Shown: positions 11,401 through 21,645 of the stretch, piece by piece
Layout: the number at the start of each line of letters is the position of its first letter
Position numbering within the stretch: position 1 is the stretch's first letter
Made by a program: the position numbers and the translations under genes
The notes under the pieces: generated by a model
The model's input: the letters and a program-made list of their open reading frames with translations, nothing else
What the model was told of the DNA's origin: nothing
Database searches by the model: none
Assembly: GCF_003576645.1 (NCBI RefSeq)
Contig: NC_044925.1
Location: 16,961,320-17,025,319 of the forward strand
Origin: Ipomoea triloba
Taxonomy: Eukaryota; Streptophyta; Magnoliopsida; Solanales; Convolvulaceae
Length of the DNA stretch: 64,000 nucleotides
Direction of reading: 5' to 3'

Positions 11401-12156
11401 GGTATTCCGATGAACCTCTCGCCCTTCCCTCAGTTCTAAGCCCTTCAGACTTAAAAGGTATTGAACAACAAAACCGAAACCAACCTTTTTACTGATCGTC
11501 AGGTTGGTGTTGGAGACTGAGCTCTGCACTTGCTGTTGAAGGAAATTGAAGATGATATGTGCCCAGTTCATTTTGTTGTTGTTCCAGATGGCGTGGAGGA
11601 TTTTGAGGATGTCCAGATTAATCTCATCAGTTCCAGACACCTTGCCGAGCACGAATTTCATGATAAGGTCGGCAGCAAGAGCAAAGCTCTCCTTTAGGTG
11701 GAACTTGCGGAGGGCAGAGGATGCTCTGGGCGGTGCAGTCTCCAGTCGGATTTTATCCCAAAAAGCTTGCTTGTCCAACTCGTAATCCGAGAGGTGCTGG
11801 ACTGCTTCCTCCGACGTCGCGAAGTCGAATGCCGCTCTGAGGTCACCAACAGAGGTCGTGATATGGATCTCATTGAACCGACTCTCTATTTTGCCCTTCG
11901 TGACCTTGGCATTCGCGAACCATTCAGTGAAGTCGAGTTCATGAATGGTTTGGTAGTCGTGTGTCATGTATTTCGTAAGTCCTGCTTTTTCGAACTTCTT
12001 CAGGACTTTCTCCGCCATCGTTGGGTTCGTCGAGTGAGCAACGAAACCATCTCTGTCAAGGATACTCCCCGCCTTGACTTGTTTTATCTGAGAGCGTATG
12101 TGTTCCAGCTCCCTCTGGTATGCATCGGAAGATGATGATGATGATTCAGACGCCAT
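8431..12156 (-). CDS. Sirevirus accessory ORF2, 1241 aa, putative plant transposon protein
   Basis: A single uninterrupted frame of 1241 codons downstream of pol. Residues 1-254 look folded (motifs YMTHDYQTIHELDF, KGKIESRFNEI, IWNNNKMNWAHIIF) and resemble the 'putative plant transposon protein' domain found in post-pol ORFs of Sireviruses; this is recalled, not searched. A basic stretch near 274-315 (KPKGRGKRKAPAKEKE, LPKRAKKAK) could be a nuclear localisation signal. Residues 330-930 are acidic, probably disordered, with recurring VREV/VREI, SRG and GGNREAP pieces. A coiled coil rich in Ala/Glu lies near 975-1037, a very charged Arg/Glu/Lys helix near 1096-1145, and a folded-looking C-terminal domain from 1146 (FRFGNREDTEQNLVHQIFN). 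I see no signal peptide and no membrane segment, so an envelope role is not supported. The start is the first ATG after a conserved leader with a TATA box. Confidence 0.8.
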   Translation of the reverse strand: MASESSSSSSDAYQRELEHIRSQIKQVKAGSILDRDGFVAHSTNPTMAEKVLKKFEKAGLTKYMTHDYQTIHELDFTEWFANAKVTKGKIESRFNEIHITTSVGDLRAAFDFATSEEAVQHLSDYELDKQAFWDKIRLETAPPRASSALRKFHLKESFALAADLIMKFVLGKVSGTDEINLDILKILHAIWNNNKMNWAHIIFNFLQQQVQSSVSNTNLTISKKVGFGFVVQYLLSLKGLELREGREVHRNTYMGRTKSQAPKAKGVKVKPSPSKPKGRGKRKAPAKEKESDGEPLDTLIKRVALPKRAKKAKTITQIREVTPSAIQVPFEDRAQAQGEPQATLATEVERMPPTKSLSGAFCVDLHADDGAEGADESVVEPREEVREIEGTGISDPVQADVVEPRQVVREITVPAAEVQDYFESADAEQGTMVRDPVQWAHNVELTPIEFAQIDRSVAQAIADVRLENDLSDNDREITEPTVEAISTTEILSDGQNDGDEEVTTQLGVAAEPMIDGFSRVLRWINWRTGPFHQLIAQAAEMETEEQFALQWLGISEIPAHELFDLAHEMNATKRNLGRTDKGKGIAADETEVEPEEDPELDAQFREDIRLATAISLGQTVDHTRGPGETSGVARDDTETPIPTAAIPLSQVNDSALDDQVASSRGESETSEALEVAPNTVLLLPPPESTPSNDTDEAQTVREGDIPLLQLPGFPIDMELPSPFLLPDDTASTFVARMVERERWSAPAAPETIVTPDSPEQAEVRSDEQREQNDPSPAGSRGTEEDDATIEGGNREAPVDTSSPTPPADDQVPSTGSRGDAEGELLLDGNREASNTEDPSLANPVPTVAEAEAPDSRGEEQEVIHPSGGNREAPDMELPSRSEPSVPAGPQELNREVDSQMQFMGGNLEAPKSPLIKGTSTSPSTSDYDQQAKQAFIGEVRQFMADQSQKMAQLERVLTIVRNAAIPAAGTSESQASHEELLEQAVWAEDAARRAANEAAVARVEAEGARAELAELRAELRAYQNSSELRQDIIKVLLDDLSNQVPAQLQALFKCMSTLLSRADDATKGENTQGRTSTSKKRAASEPAGPPPKVPKTMSKAVEEAKRKEDLRVQRTKELEKRREEDRERKRKRQEQQTEKERRDEQKLITFRFGNREDTEQNLVHQIFNLLKYVGMSLHSNMSPEECIYWWKNEVIEGECVGEAFRNYLFFYVTDDYLSLVDTKDPIKTREAINKKILANKK

Positions 12157-12660
12157 TGTTTGAGGTGTTGGAGGGATTGTGTACAGTGTTTAGGATTTGG
12201 GGGTTTTGGGTATTCGGTTTGAGCTTGAATCCGGGTGAGGAAGAAGAAATTGGCTTTTATATCATGTGGATTCGGGTTGGATATATGGGTAGGGTTAAGA
12301 GCTTGACCCGAAAAAGGGATCCCGGTTAATTTAAAAGAATTGAAAGGTCAGAAATACCCTTTTATAACGGTTATGTATGTAAGGTATGGTAAGAGTATTT
12401 TGGTAAGATATAATACGGTTTTGGATAGTGGGATATAAAGAGATGATATTTATATAAGCATGCTCCCACTCATCAAGATAATGCCTTTAAGAACGGAAAA
12501 CCGTCAGTAACCGAAGACCGCGTGGCTAACATTAATGCCCAAAGTTAGCCATTCCACATATATCCGTTGAGCTCATTAGTTTTACCTCTCGAAGGTAAAC
12601 TCTCGACTTTGCTAGTTTAAGGATCTTCCCCCTGAGTGATTGATCCCTAAACCTCCTTAT
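12157..12660 (-). promoter_or_regulatory. Leader/promoter region upstream of ORF2
   Basis: On the minus strand TATAAAAG lies at 12261-12254, 105 bp before the ORF2 ATG (12156). The leader between them is pyrimidine-rich (CCCAAAACCCCCAAATCC), like plant 5' leaders. The segment is similar to 62225-62651 upstream of ORF2 in copy 2, which has the same TATAAAAG at 62537-62544. A purine-rich AGGGGGAAGATCC motif lies near 12618-12631. Together this suggests an internal promoter for ORF2, an inference from spacing and conservation. Confidence 0.55.
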
Positions 12661-12661
12661 N

Positions 12662-14502
12662 GTTAACTCAACATTATGAGCCCATTGCACTGGGTCCCTG
12701 ACCATAGTGCCCTGTTCAGCATCAGCAGATTCGAAATAGTCTTGAACTTCAGCTGCTGGAACAGTTATCTCTCGAACCACTTGTCGTGGTTCCACAACAT
12801 CTGCCTGTACTGGATCACTGATCCCAGTACCTTCAATCTCTCGAACCTCCTCTCGAGGCTCAACTACAGACTCATCAGCACCCTCAGCACCATCATCAGC
12901 ATGTAGATCAACACAGAAAGCTCCTGACAGGGACTTGGTAGGGGGCATTCTCTCAACCTCAGTGGCCAGTGTAGCCTGAGGTTCCCCCTGGGCTTGTGCC
13001 CTGTCTTCGAATGGTACTTGGATTGCTGAAGGTGTTACCTCTCGAATTTGAGTGATAGTTTTGGCTTTTTTAGCCCTCTTTGGCAAGGCAACCCTCTTGA
13101 TCAGGGTATCCAGAGGCTCACCATCAGATTCCTTCTCCTTGGCTGGGGCTTTCCTTTTGCCCCTTCCTTTAGGCTTTGAGGGAGAAGGTTTAACCTTAAC
13201 ACCTTTAGCCTTTGGAGCTTGAGATTTCGTCCTACCCATATAGGTATTCCGATGAACCTCTCGCCCTTCCCTCAGTTCTAAGCCCTTCAGACTTAAAAGG
13301 TATTGAACAACAAAACCGAAACCAACCTTTTTACTGATCGTCAGGTTGGTGTTGGAGACTGAGCTCTGCACTTGCTGTTGAAGGAAATTGAAGATGATAT
13401 GTGCCCAGTTCATTTTGTTGTTGTTCCAGATGGCGTGGAGGATTTTGAGGATGTCCAGATTAATCTCATCAGTTCCAGACACCTTGCCGAGCACGAATTT
13501 CATGATAAGGTCGGCAGCAAGAGCAAAGCTCTCCTTTAGGTGGAACTTGCGGAGGGCAGAGGATGCTCTGGGCGGTGCAGTCTCCAGTCGGATTTTATCC
13601 CAAAAAGCTTGCTTGTCCAACTCGTAATCCGAGAGGTGCTGGACTGCTTCCTCCGACGTCGCGAAGTCGAATGCCGCTCTGAGGTCACCAACAGAGGTCG
13701 TGATATGGATCTCATTGAACCGACTCTCTATTTTGCCCTTCGTGACCTTGGCATTCGCGAACCATTCAGTGAAGTCGAGTTCATGAATGGTTTGGTAGTC
13801 GTGTGTCATGTATTTCGTAAGTCCTGCTTTTTCGAACTTCTTCAGGACTTTCTCCGCCATCGTTGGGTTCGTCGAGTGAGCAACGAAACCATCTCTGTCA
13901 AGGATACTCCCCGCCTTGACTTGTTTTATCTGAGAGCGTATGTGTTCCAGCTCCCTCTGGTATGCATCGGAAGATGATGATGATGATTCAGACGCCATTG
14001 TTTGAGGTGTTGGAGGGATTGTGTACAGTGTTTAGGATTTGGGGGTTTTGGGTATTCGGTTTGAGCTTGAATCCGGGTGAGGAAGAAGAAATTGGCTTTT
14101 ATATCATGTGGATTCGGGTTGGATATATGGGTAGGGTTAAGAGCTTGACCCGAAAAAGGGATCCCGGTTAATTTAAAAGAATTGAAAGGTCAGAAATACC
14201 CTTTTATAACGGTTATGTATGTAAGGTATGGTAAGAGTATTTTGGTAAGATATAATACGGTTTTGGATAGTGGGATATAAAGAGATGATATTTATATAAG
14301 CATGCTCCCACTCATCAAGATAATGCCTTTAAGAACGGAAAACCGTCAGTAACCGAAGACCGCGTGGCTAACATTAATGCCCAAAGTTAGCCATTCCACA
14401 TATATCCGTTGAGCTCATTAGTTTTACCTCTCGAAGGTAAACTCTCGACTTTGCTAGTTTAAGGATCTTCCCCCTGAGTGATTGATCCCTAAACCTCCTT
14501 AT
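12662..14502 (-). pseudogene. Exact repeat of ORF2 5' part and its leader, probably an assembly duplicate
   Basis: This 1841-bp block appears identical to 10820-12660 (offset 1842), covering the ORF2 leader and the first 445 or so codons (start codon at 13998). It is bounded on both sides by single N characters (12661 and 14503). Both copies end at the same base, CCTCCTTAT. A real recent duplication is possible. However, the N-bounded exact identity, and the fact that pol is cut directly at 14503, suggest that an assembler wrote one repeat segment twice. Confidence 0.8.
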
Positions 14503-14503
14503 N

Positions 14504-16715
14504 CATCCTTAATTCTAAACAATGTTTTGTCCACTAGGCCTTTGGTGAACCCACACTGAAGTAGAAAAGAGGATAAGGTATCATACCAAGCTCTCGGAGC
14601 TTGTTTTAAGCCGTAAAGGGCCTTCTTCAACTTGTATACTTTGTCAGCTCCCACGTCCTTCAAGAAACCCGGAGGTTGTTCAACGTACACCTCTTCTTCG
14701 AGAAGTCCGTTCAGAAAAGCGCTCTTGACATCCACTTGATACACTTTGAGGTCTTTGAAAGCGGCATATGCGAGAAAGATGCGTATGGCTTCGAGACGTG
14801 CCACTGGAGCGAAGGTTTCATCAAAATCTATCCCTTCCTCCTGACAATAGCCTTTGGCAACAAGTCTGGCCTTGTTCCTAACAATGACTCCATCCTCATT
14901 CATCTTGTTTCTGAAAACCAACTTTGTACCAATGACATTCTGATGATGAGGTCTCGGAACTAGTTCCCAAACATCGTTCCGTTCAAACTGATGAAGTTCC
15001 TCTTGCATGGCTTGCACCCAATCTGGATCACATAGAGCCTCATCGATCACCTTAGGCTCTATTTGAGATAGAAAGTAAGCAAACATGCTTTCTCTGTATG
15101 CTGATCTGGTCCGAACTCTGTCACGTACATCTCCAATCACTTGATCAGCAGGGTGACTTCTCAGCCATCTTAGGTCGGGTTGTGGCTCCTCAGTTGATAC
15201 TTCCGTTGAAGGTTGAGATGTGGGTTGAGCATCTATGATCTGGATCGGATCAACTGAGTCAGGAGCTTTCTTCTTGGTAGGCTCTTCATCATCTGATTCT
15301 GACTGGAGTTCCGCTACGTCTCGAACTATCGGTTTCTTCCCATCAAGAGGTGAGTCTAATCTCTCGATTGACTCCGACTGAGCTTCCTCAGCTGCTTCCA
15401 TTGACTTTGATGGTTGATCTGTTGATGCTCTATCATCAAAAGAGACATGTATGGATTCTTCAACCACCAATCTCCGCTTGTTGAAGACTCTGAATGCTTT
15501 ACTTGTCGATGAGTATCCCAGAAATACTCCATCATCTGCCTTTTCATCAAAAGTTCTTAGCTGAGTCTTCCCATTGTTGTGGACATAGCATTTGCACCCG
15601 AATGTGTGGAAGTAGCTTACATTCGGTTTCCTTCCATTCCACAACTCATATGGAGTCTTTCCAACTCCTTTCACGATCAAGGACCGATTTTGGGTATAGC
15701 ACGCTGTGTTGATTGCTTCTGCCCAAAATCCTTGAGATATGTTGGCTTGCGAGAGCATGGTCCTTGCAGCTTCCTTGAGAGTTCTGTTCCTTCTTTCAGC
15801 AACCCCGTTCTGTTGAGGCGTTCGAGCAGCTGACAACTGATGATGAATACCGTTCTCGTTGCAGTAGCTCTCAATAACTTGATTAACGAACTCTCCACCT
15901 TGATCTGACCGAATCTTTAGTATCGAGACATCCTTTTCAATTTGAACCTGCTTCAGAAGGTTTGGTAAGGCAACTTTTGTCTCGCTTTTCTTGGTTAAGA
16001 ACACGGTCCAGGTGAATCTTGTGTAGTCATCTACTACCACAAGAGTGTACTTTCTTCCTCTCATGCTGGGTGGATCTACTGGGCCAAATAAGTCCATATG
16101 GAGAAGACTTAGTGGTCTAGTAGATGATGTCTCGGCTTTGGTTTTGAAAGAGGATTTGATCTGTTTACATCGTTGACATGCCTCACAAATCTTGTCCTTT
16201 CGAAACGTAACTTTGGGCAGTCCTTCCACAAGGTTCCTCTTAGTAAGCTTGTTGATAGTTTTGAAGTTCAGATGGCTAAGCTTACTGTGCCAATTCCAGC
16301 ATAAGTCTTCCTTGCTCCTTGCCAGCATACATAGGGATGGTTTGGCAGATCTCCAATCCACTATGTACATGTTTCCTTTCCTTGCTGCTTCCAGGACGAC
16401 TTCGAGAGATTCCTCTTGTATGATTTGGCACTTGCCTTTGGTGAAGATCACTCTGTAGCCCTTGTCACAGAACTGGCTTGTGCTAAGGAGGTTGAATTTG
16501 AGTCCCTCAACGTAGGATACCCCCTTGATCACCAATTCATTCTTATGAATTTCACCAACAGCCTTTGTGCGTCCTTTCTTCTCGTTGTCTCCAAATGTCA
16601 CCGAGGGACCTTCGATAGGATGGATGTTCTCTAGCAGTGTTAAGTTTCCCGTCATATGTCTCGAACATCCACTGTCAATGAACCATATGTCCCTGGTGTC
16701 CTGCAAGCAGATCAA
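14504..16715 (-). CDS. Sirevirus copy 1 pol, partial: protease, integrase, part of reverse transcriptase
   Basis: The frame runs from about 16715 leftwards. It opens with the aspartic protease motif ([12 protein letters not shown], residues ~12-23). The integrase zinc-binding region follows ([10 protein letters not shown] ... CEACQRC), then the integrase catalytic core with the three acidic positions in [16 protein letters not shown] and [11 protein letters not shown]. The reverse transcriptase begins at [16 protein letters not shown] and continues through [24 protein letters not shown] and [10 protein letters not shown] to [12 protein letters not shown]. It ends at the N at 14503 before the YVDD-type active site, so RT is incomplete and RNase H is absent. 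It overlaps the end of gag by 4 nt in the -1 frame. Confidence 0.88.
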
Positions 16716-18896
16716 GCAGATTTAGGTACCCAAACTTTGGGTCCTGGTTGGTTAGTAAGTTTAGGCATCCATTTATACCTTGGACCCATTACTCCAGGCC
16801 TAGGTGCAATGTAGCCATTATACGTTTGATAATCATAAGGAATGCTGGCAAAGACTCTGGGCCTCTTAGGTGCATAAATCAGTTTTGGTTGAGGCCTGAC
16901 CTCGGACTTACGCACCATGCCCTTCATTGCCTGTTTGGTCATGTGAAATTGCTGGAAGTGAGATTTCTTCCAGAAATCATGATTCGATGACCAGTCCTCA
17001 CTAGATGGATAGGGTCTGCTTTTCTCTATTCGTGAGTTCCTAACTCTATGGATCTCANNNNNNNNNNNNNNNNNNNNNNNNNNNNNNNNNNNNNNNNNNN
17101 NNNNNNNNNNNNNNNNNNNNNNNNNNNNNNNNNNNNNNNNNNNNNNNNNNNNNNNNNNNNNNNNNNNNNNNNNNNNNNNNNNNNNNNNNNNNNNNNNNNN
17201 NNNNNNNNNNNNNNNNNNNNNNNNNNNNNNNNNNNNNNNNNNNNNNNNNNNNNNNNNNNNNNNNNNNNNNNNNNNNNNNNNNNNNNNNNNNNNNNNNNNN
17301 NNNNNNNNNNNNNNNNNNNNNNNNNNNNNNNNNNNNNNNNNNNNNNNNNNNNNNNNNNNNNNNNNNNNNNNNNNNNNNNNNNNNNNNNNNNNNNNNNNNN
17401 NNNNNNNNNNNNNNNNNNNNNNNNNNNNNNNNNNNNNNNNNTTTGGCTTCTAACTCACTTACTTTGAGAGTTAGCTCCGAATTCTCTTTCGAGACATTCT
17501 TAAGCATATCTCTTTCAGCAGTTAGCTTGCTGTTTTCTTCTCGGATTTTGGCATGAGTGCTGTTAGCGATAGCGAGATCCCTTTTAAGTGTTTCAAGCAT
17601 CTCAAAGGGATCTTCATCGCTTCCGAACGAAGAACAACGAGAGGTAGAGGTAGAGCAGCGAGATGTGGAAGTAGAGGTTACCTCATTGTCAATGGCCATT
17701 AGACATTGATCCTCTTCTTCCTCGGTGTATAAGCAGATGAGTCCCCTCTCATCTTCTGAGTTGCTGCTGCCTTCACTGGAGCTCGATGTCTCGGACTCCT
17801 CGATTGCTCTCTCGAGTTCCTCAGCAACAAGCGCCTTTCTGCGCAGATGTTTCCTTGAATCTCCCTTGAAGCCACTTTGTGCTGGCTTTTCTTTGGATTC
17901 CTCCTTTCTCCTGGAGTCCCTGCCTTCTTGGCCTTGATACTTACTTACCATAGGGTAAGGGCACTCGGCTTTGAAGTGTCCTGGTCTCCTGCAGTTGTAG
18001 CAAAGACCCTGATTTTCCTCCTCTATCCTTCTGAATGAATGTTTCTCATTGTTCCTTCTTGAGGAGGAAGGTGAACTTGTGTTGCTCTCCGTTGACTTCC
18101 TCATGAATTTCCTGAATTTCCTCATGAAGAGAGCAAACTGTTCGTCAGATAACATATTAGTGGGATTAGGATCTGACCTTGAAGAGGTGGATGGTTGATC
18201 AGCAACCAGTGCCACATTCCGTCTGTCCACCACGTCCTCATCTCTCGGAAGCATCTCAAATTCGAAGGCTTTGAGATCTCTGAACAGTTGGTCGGTTGTG
18301 GTGTTCTTCAAATCCCTGTGATCACGCATTGTGATCACCTTCATTTCCCACTCCTTGGTAAGACCTCGTAAGACCTTCAGGTTTAGCTCCTTTTGTGGAA
18401 TCTCCTTCTCGAGATCACTGATCTCGATTTATAGCTTCATGAACCGAGATTCCATGCTGTCGATGCTCTCCCCTGGCTTCATCTTGAAGTCCTCGAACTT
18501 CTTCATAGCCACAGTGAGCTTGTTCTCCCTTTCCTGTTCGTCACCTTCACCAATTAACATCAAAGTATCCCATACCTCTTTTGCCGTTTTGCACTTTCTC
18601 ACTTTTGGGAAGATGGTTTCGTCTATAGCTCTGAAGAGAATATCCTTGGCAATATTGTCCAGGTTGTTTCTCTTCCTATCATCACTTGTCCATTCTTCCC
18701 TAGGTTTTGGGATGTACTTTGGTGTATCCTTGGTTTGTTCAGCAGCCGTGTTGACCATTAAAATCTTGACTGGTCCAGATGTTATCACTTCGGCCATCTC
18801 ATCATGGAGGGCTGATAGATACGCAAGCATGCGTGTTTTCCAGTCATCGAACCTGCTAAGATCAAAAAGGAGATGTCTCGACAACATGCTGTCCAT
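16712..18896 (-). pseudogene. Sirevirus copy 1 gag, interrupted by one stop and an assembly gap
   Basis: The likely start is ATG at 18896 (MDSMLSRHLLFDLSRF), shortly after the primer-binding site. Upstream in-frame sequence belongs to the LTR/leader. The first 155 or so codons contain the copia gag core (FDDWKTRMLAYLSAL, EVWDTLMLIGEG, MKPGESIDSMESRFMKL). A TAA stop at 18431-18429 then breaks the frame, which continues unchanged beyond it. A CCHC zinc knuckle (CYNCRRPGHFKAEC) follows, then a serine-rich acidic region and a coiled-coil start. N bases 17058-17441 hide the next part. The C terminus (16942-16712) is basic and ends VWVPKSA. The single stop could be a point mutation. Confidence 0.75.
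17058..17441. other. Assembly gap of 384 N
   Basis: Undetermined bases inside gag of Sirevirus copy 1. The corresponding region is present in copy 2 at about 57170-57405. Confidence 0.99.
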
Positions 18897-18995
18897 TTTA
18901 AAAATTATCTCGTGGTTTGAAAATATTTTCAAAAGATTTTTCAAAGAAGGATCTCTAAGCAATATAAACGAAGGTTTATATCGATCAGAGAACTT

Positions 18996-19007
18996 GCTCT
19001 GATACCA
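18996..19007 (-). promoter_or_regulatory. Primer-binding site of Sirevirus copy 1
   Basis: The minus strand reads TGGTATCAGAGC two nucleotides after the LTR end GACCAACA. This is the sequence complementary to the 3' end of plant initiator tRNA-Met, used for minus-strand priming by most plant copia elements. Confidence 0.9.
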
Positions 19008-19009
19008 AT

Positions 19010-20556
19010 TGTTGGTCCCAAGGGGATGGGGTACAAGTCTAGAGGGGGGGGGTGAATAGACTTGTATAAGATTTTGCAAATCTTTTCGACCTCTCGTGTG
19101 TATTGAACTTAGGATGTTTAGGTTCGATACCTCACGAGGTGAAGACAAAGTTTTATGCGCAGCGGAAATGTTATCCCCTTTTAGTTAGCACGAGTTTGAG
19201 TTAGTTCGAGAGGTGTGTTTATATGCAGTGCAATCGAGAGGTTAGCGAGAGATAAAAGCAGTAAGTAAATGCAAGAGAGATTTTTAAGTGGTTCGGCCAA
19301 CCCGCCTACGTCCACTCTTCTTCCAGAAACTCCCTGGAAGGATTGCACTAAAACTTCCCTTTTTAGTACAATATCGAGCGCTTGAGCTTTGATCACGAAG
19401 CCCGCCTCAAGCCTTAGGTTTTTCGCCCCGCTTCTTGTTACTCCACCTATCGAGCACTTGAGCTTTGATCACCAAGCCCGCCTCAAGCCTCAGGATCTTC
19501 ACAAGACAGCTCCCAGGTTACTCCGCCTCTCCTCAGGTTTTTCTCCCCGCTTCNACCCGCCTACGTCCACTCTTCTTCCAGAAACTCCCTGGAAGGATTG
19601 CACTAAAACTTCCCTTTTTAGTACAATATCGAGCGCTTGAGCTTTGATCACGAAGCCCGCCTCAAGCCTTAGGTTTTTCGCCCCGCTTCTTGTTACTCCA
19701 CCTATCGAGCACTTGAGCTTTGATCACCAAGCCCGCCTCAAGCCTCAGGATCTTCACAAGACAGCTCCCAGGTTACTCCGCCTCTCCTCAGGTTTTTCTC
19801 CCCGCTTCTAGTTACTCCACCTCTCGAGCACTTGAGCTTTGATCACCAAGCCCGCCTCAAGCCTCAGGATCTTCACTAGACAGCTGCCAGGTTACTCCGC
19901 CTCTTCTTGCTTAATCCAAAGCAAGGACCTTTGGTTGTCACAGTTTAGTGTAACAAGCTCCAATCTGACCAAAAGCTATCGTTGAATCAACTTCGATGTA
20001 GAGCAGCTTCGGTCACCTTCTAGATGTATAGCAGTTTAAGCTTTGTAACTCTCTCAAACACTAAGATGTGTTTTTCTCGCTGTTTTGAATATCAGGATGA
20101 TATTCCAAGTTGAGCACTTGCACTTTTGAACGTTTTAATCAGACACCTCTTAAGATTTTCGAATGAACCAACCTTCTTCTCCTTTTTTTTTTTGAACTTG
20201 TGTCTTCACATCCTTTTTATATGAAAGTTGAGGAATAATTCCGTTGGAGGGAAAATTATTCCGTTTGAAATCTGTCTCACATGCTATGTATGGGACTTGC
20301 ATCTTTTCAGCATTTTTCATGGAGTGGTGGTCTTGTAACTTGAACCTTTTGTTTGGTAGTGGATATTCCATAATCCACTTTCTTGAGTCCATGCTCCACT
20401 TGCTACTTTTGGTAAAAGTTACTCTTTTTAAATTCCCATTGATCCTCGTTTTAGGGAATAAGACCGACTTTGGATTAGTGCAACTTCTATCCGTTTGTTG
20501 TGGAATTCTGATGTGGCATCCACTTCTGGCACCTCCTTAATATTTTATCTCCATGA
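19010..20556 (-). repeat. 5' LTR of Sirevirus copy 1, truncated
   Basis: Homologous to the 3' LTR at 6485-8150, but similarity ends at 20556 (TATCTCCATGA), so roughly the first 470 bp of the LTR (the upstream half of U3) is missing. The N at 19554 sits in a 254-bp exact repeat (19300-19553 equals 19555-19808). A GAGCACTTGAGCTTTGATCA-type subrepeat occurs several times. Confidence 0.85.
19300..19808. repeat. 254-bp exact direct repeat across a single N, assembly overlap
   Basis: Bases 19300-19553 reappear without visible change as 19555-19808, separated only by an N. The 3' LTR of the same element does not carry this duplication in that form. The simplest reading is two contig ends that overlap and were not merged. 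Confidence 0.8.
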
Positions 20557-20889
20557 ATACGTCGCATGTTCTCATATTCCATGCGCATTTCTCTCTTGTT
20601 TTAATTGTATAAATAGGCATAGGTAATTGCTTTGTAATTTGCACTCATTTTTCTTATCAATTCAATATTGAATTCATTCTTTCTCCAATTCTTTGCTTTC
20701 TCACGTGTGATTATATATATATATTCATTTGTATTCTCATTTAGAGAATTAATATATATATATATATATTATATTCATTTGTCATTTTATATAATTTTCT
20801 TCAATTATATATTTTTCCCTATTACTTAACTTCTATAATTCTCAATTTTCGATTATTCGCTTCCGCATTATTCCGCTATATTCCTAACA
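20557..20889 (+). repeat. Fragment of an unrelated LTR (R/U5 end)
   Basis: Directly next to the broken Sirevirus LTR is a segment with TATAAATA at 20608-20615, a pyrimidine-rich stretch with TCAATTCAATATTGAATTC, and the end TTCCGCTATATTCCTAACA, which looks like an LTR 3' terminus. (AT)n runs lie at 20713-20770. No primer-binding site follows, so it is a fragment or solo piece. Confidence 0.45.
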
Positions 20890-21645
20890 CTTTTAATTTG
20901 TTCACTATCCTAAATCAATTTCTTTCTCTTCCCATCCATGGAACAAGCACTTGATAAAGAAGAGGGAAATTAATTTAGGATTAAAGTTGGTTTGGTGATG
21001 GAGTTCGGTACTTCTGCGTGCAGAGGGGAAGAAGACCAAAAGAGATAATGGATGATAAATTACCCTAATAACCCAGCATTTAACAGTTAATAAACGGAAT
21101 TATTAACGGAGGACTAAATTAAGTAAAATCATCAAAGTCGATGACTTAATTAAGTACAAAAAGTCATTAGGACTAATTGAGTAAAACTCCTATAGTCGAG
21201 GACTATATTGGGTATTACCTCGTTTGGTAACAAAAAGGTAAAAGTTTATTGAAATGAAATAAAGTTGATTGGAATCAGAATCAAATGAGATGAGAGGTTG
21301 TTGGGCGGGGAAATCAAAGGAAAGGAGGGAGGGTCACGACTCACGAATCATCAAACCGCTGCATACACGTACGTTGAAAAAAAAAAAAATCCCAACCCGC
21401 CTGCAAAGGAATAAGAATTTGATAGGAAAAAAAGTCTTTTACGATAAAACTTTGATCACTGGATGTCTATCATATCTGATCTCTAACTGTGCGTGCATTC
21501 ATCCTAAAAATCAGCCATGCATTTTTTCCGATCCTTAGCTTCTATATATCTTTCAATCTGTCTCTAACCAAACCTCCTTCGATAACTACTTATTACTGTC
21601 TGTCACCTCTGATCTCATCTATCTCCGGTGAAATACCCTCCCTCC
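20890..21645 (+). promoter_or_regulatory. Upstream region of the DUF7086 gene
   Basis: Non-coding sequence with a TATA-like TATATATC at about 21543-21550, roughly 100 bp before the ATG and followed by a CT-rich leader (TCTGTCTCTAACC). Bases 21080-21220 contain degenerate direct repeats of a GTCGAGGACTAAATTGGGTA-type motif, also found near 41620-41710 and 47450-47720. The promoter call is inference from position only. Confidence 0.4.

Larger units (their letters stand above)
6485..20556 (-). mobile_element. Sirevirus-type Ty1/copia retrotransposon, copy 1 (incomplete)
   Basis: Read on the minus strand the order is truncated 5' LTR (20556-19010), primer-binding site (19007-18996), gag (18896 to 16712 across a gap), pol (16715-14504, cut), a duplicated ORF2 fragment, full ORF2 (12156-8431), polypurine tract and 3' LTR (8150-6485). 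The order PR-IN-RT makes it copia. A large zinc-knuckle gag, pol in a separate overlapping frame, an extra ORF after pol and the primer site TGGTATCAGAGC point to the Sirevirus (SIRE) lineage. The end of RT and RNase H are absent because an N at 14503 joins pol to a repeated ORF2 fragment. The 5' LTR lacks its own 5' portion, so no target duplication can be checked. Confidence 0.85.

Noticed and set aside
8431..12156. ORF2 as a retroviral-type envelope gene
   Set aside because: No signal peptide, no membrane-spanning segment and no cysteine-rich ectodomain are visible. The poly-serine N terminus is hydrophilic.
12662..13998. A second genuine ORF2 gene
   Set aside because: It appears to be an exact copy bounded by N characters and ends at the same base as the first, so it is probably an assembly duplicate.
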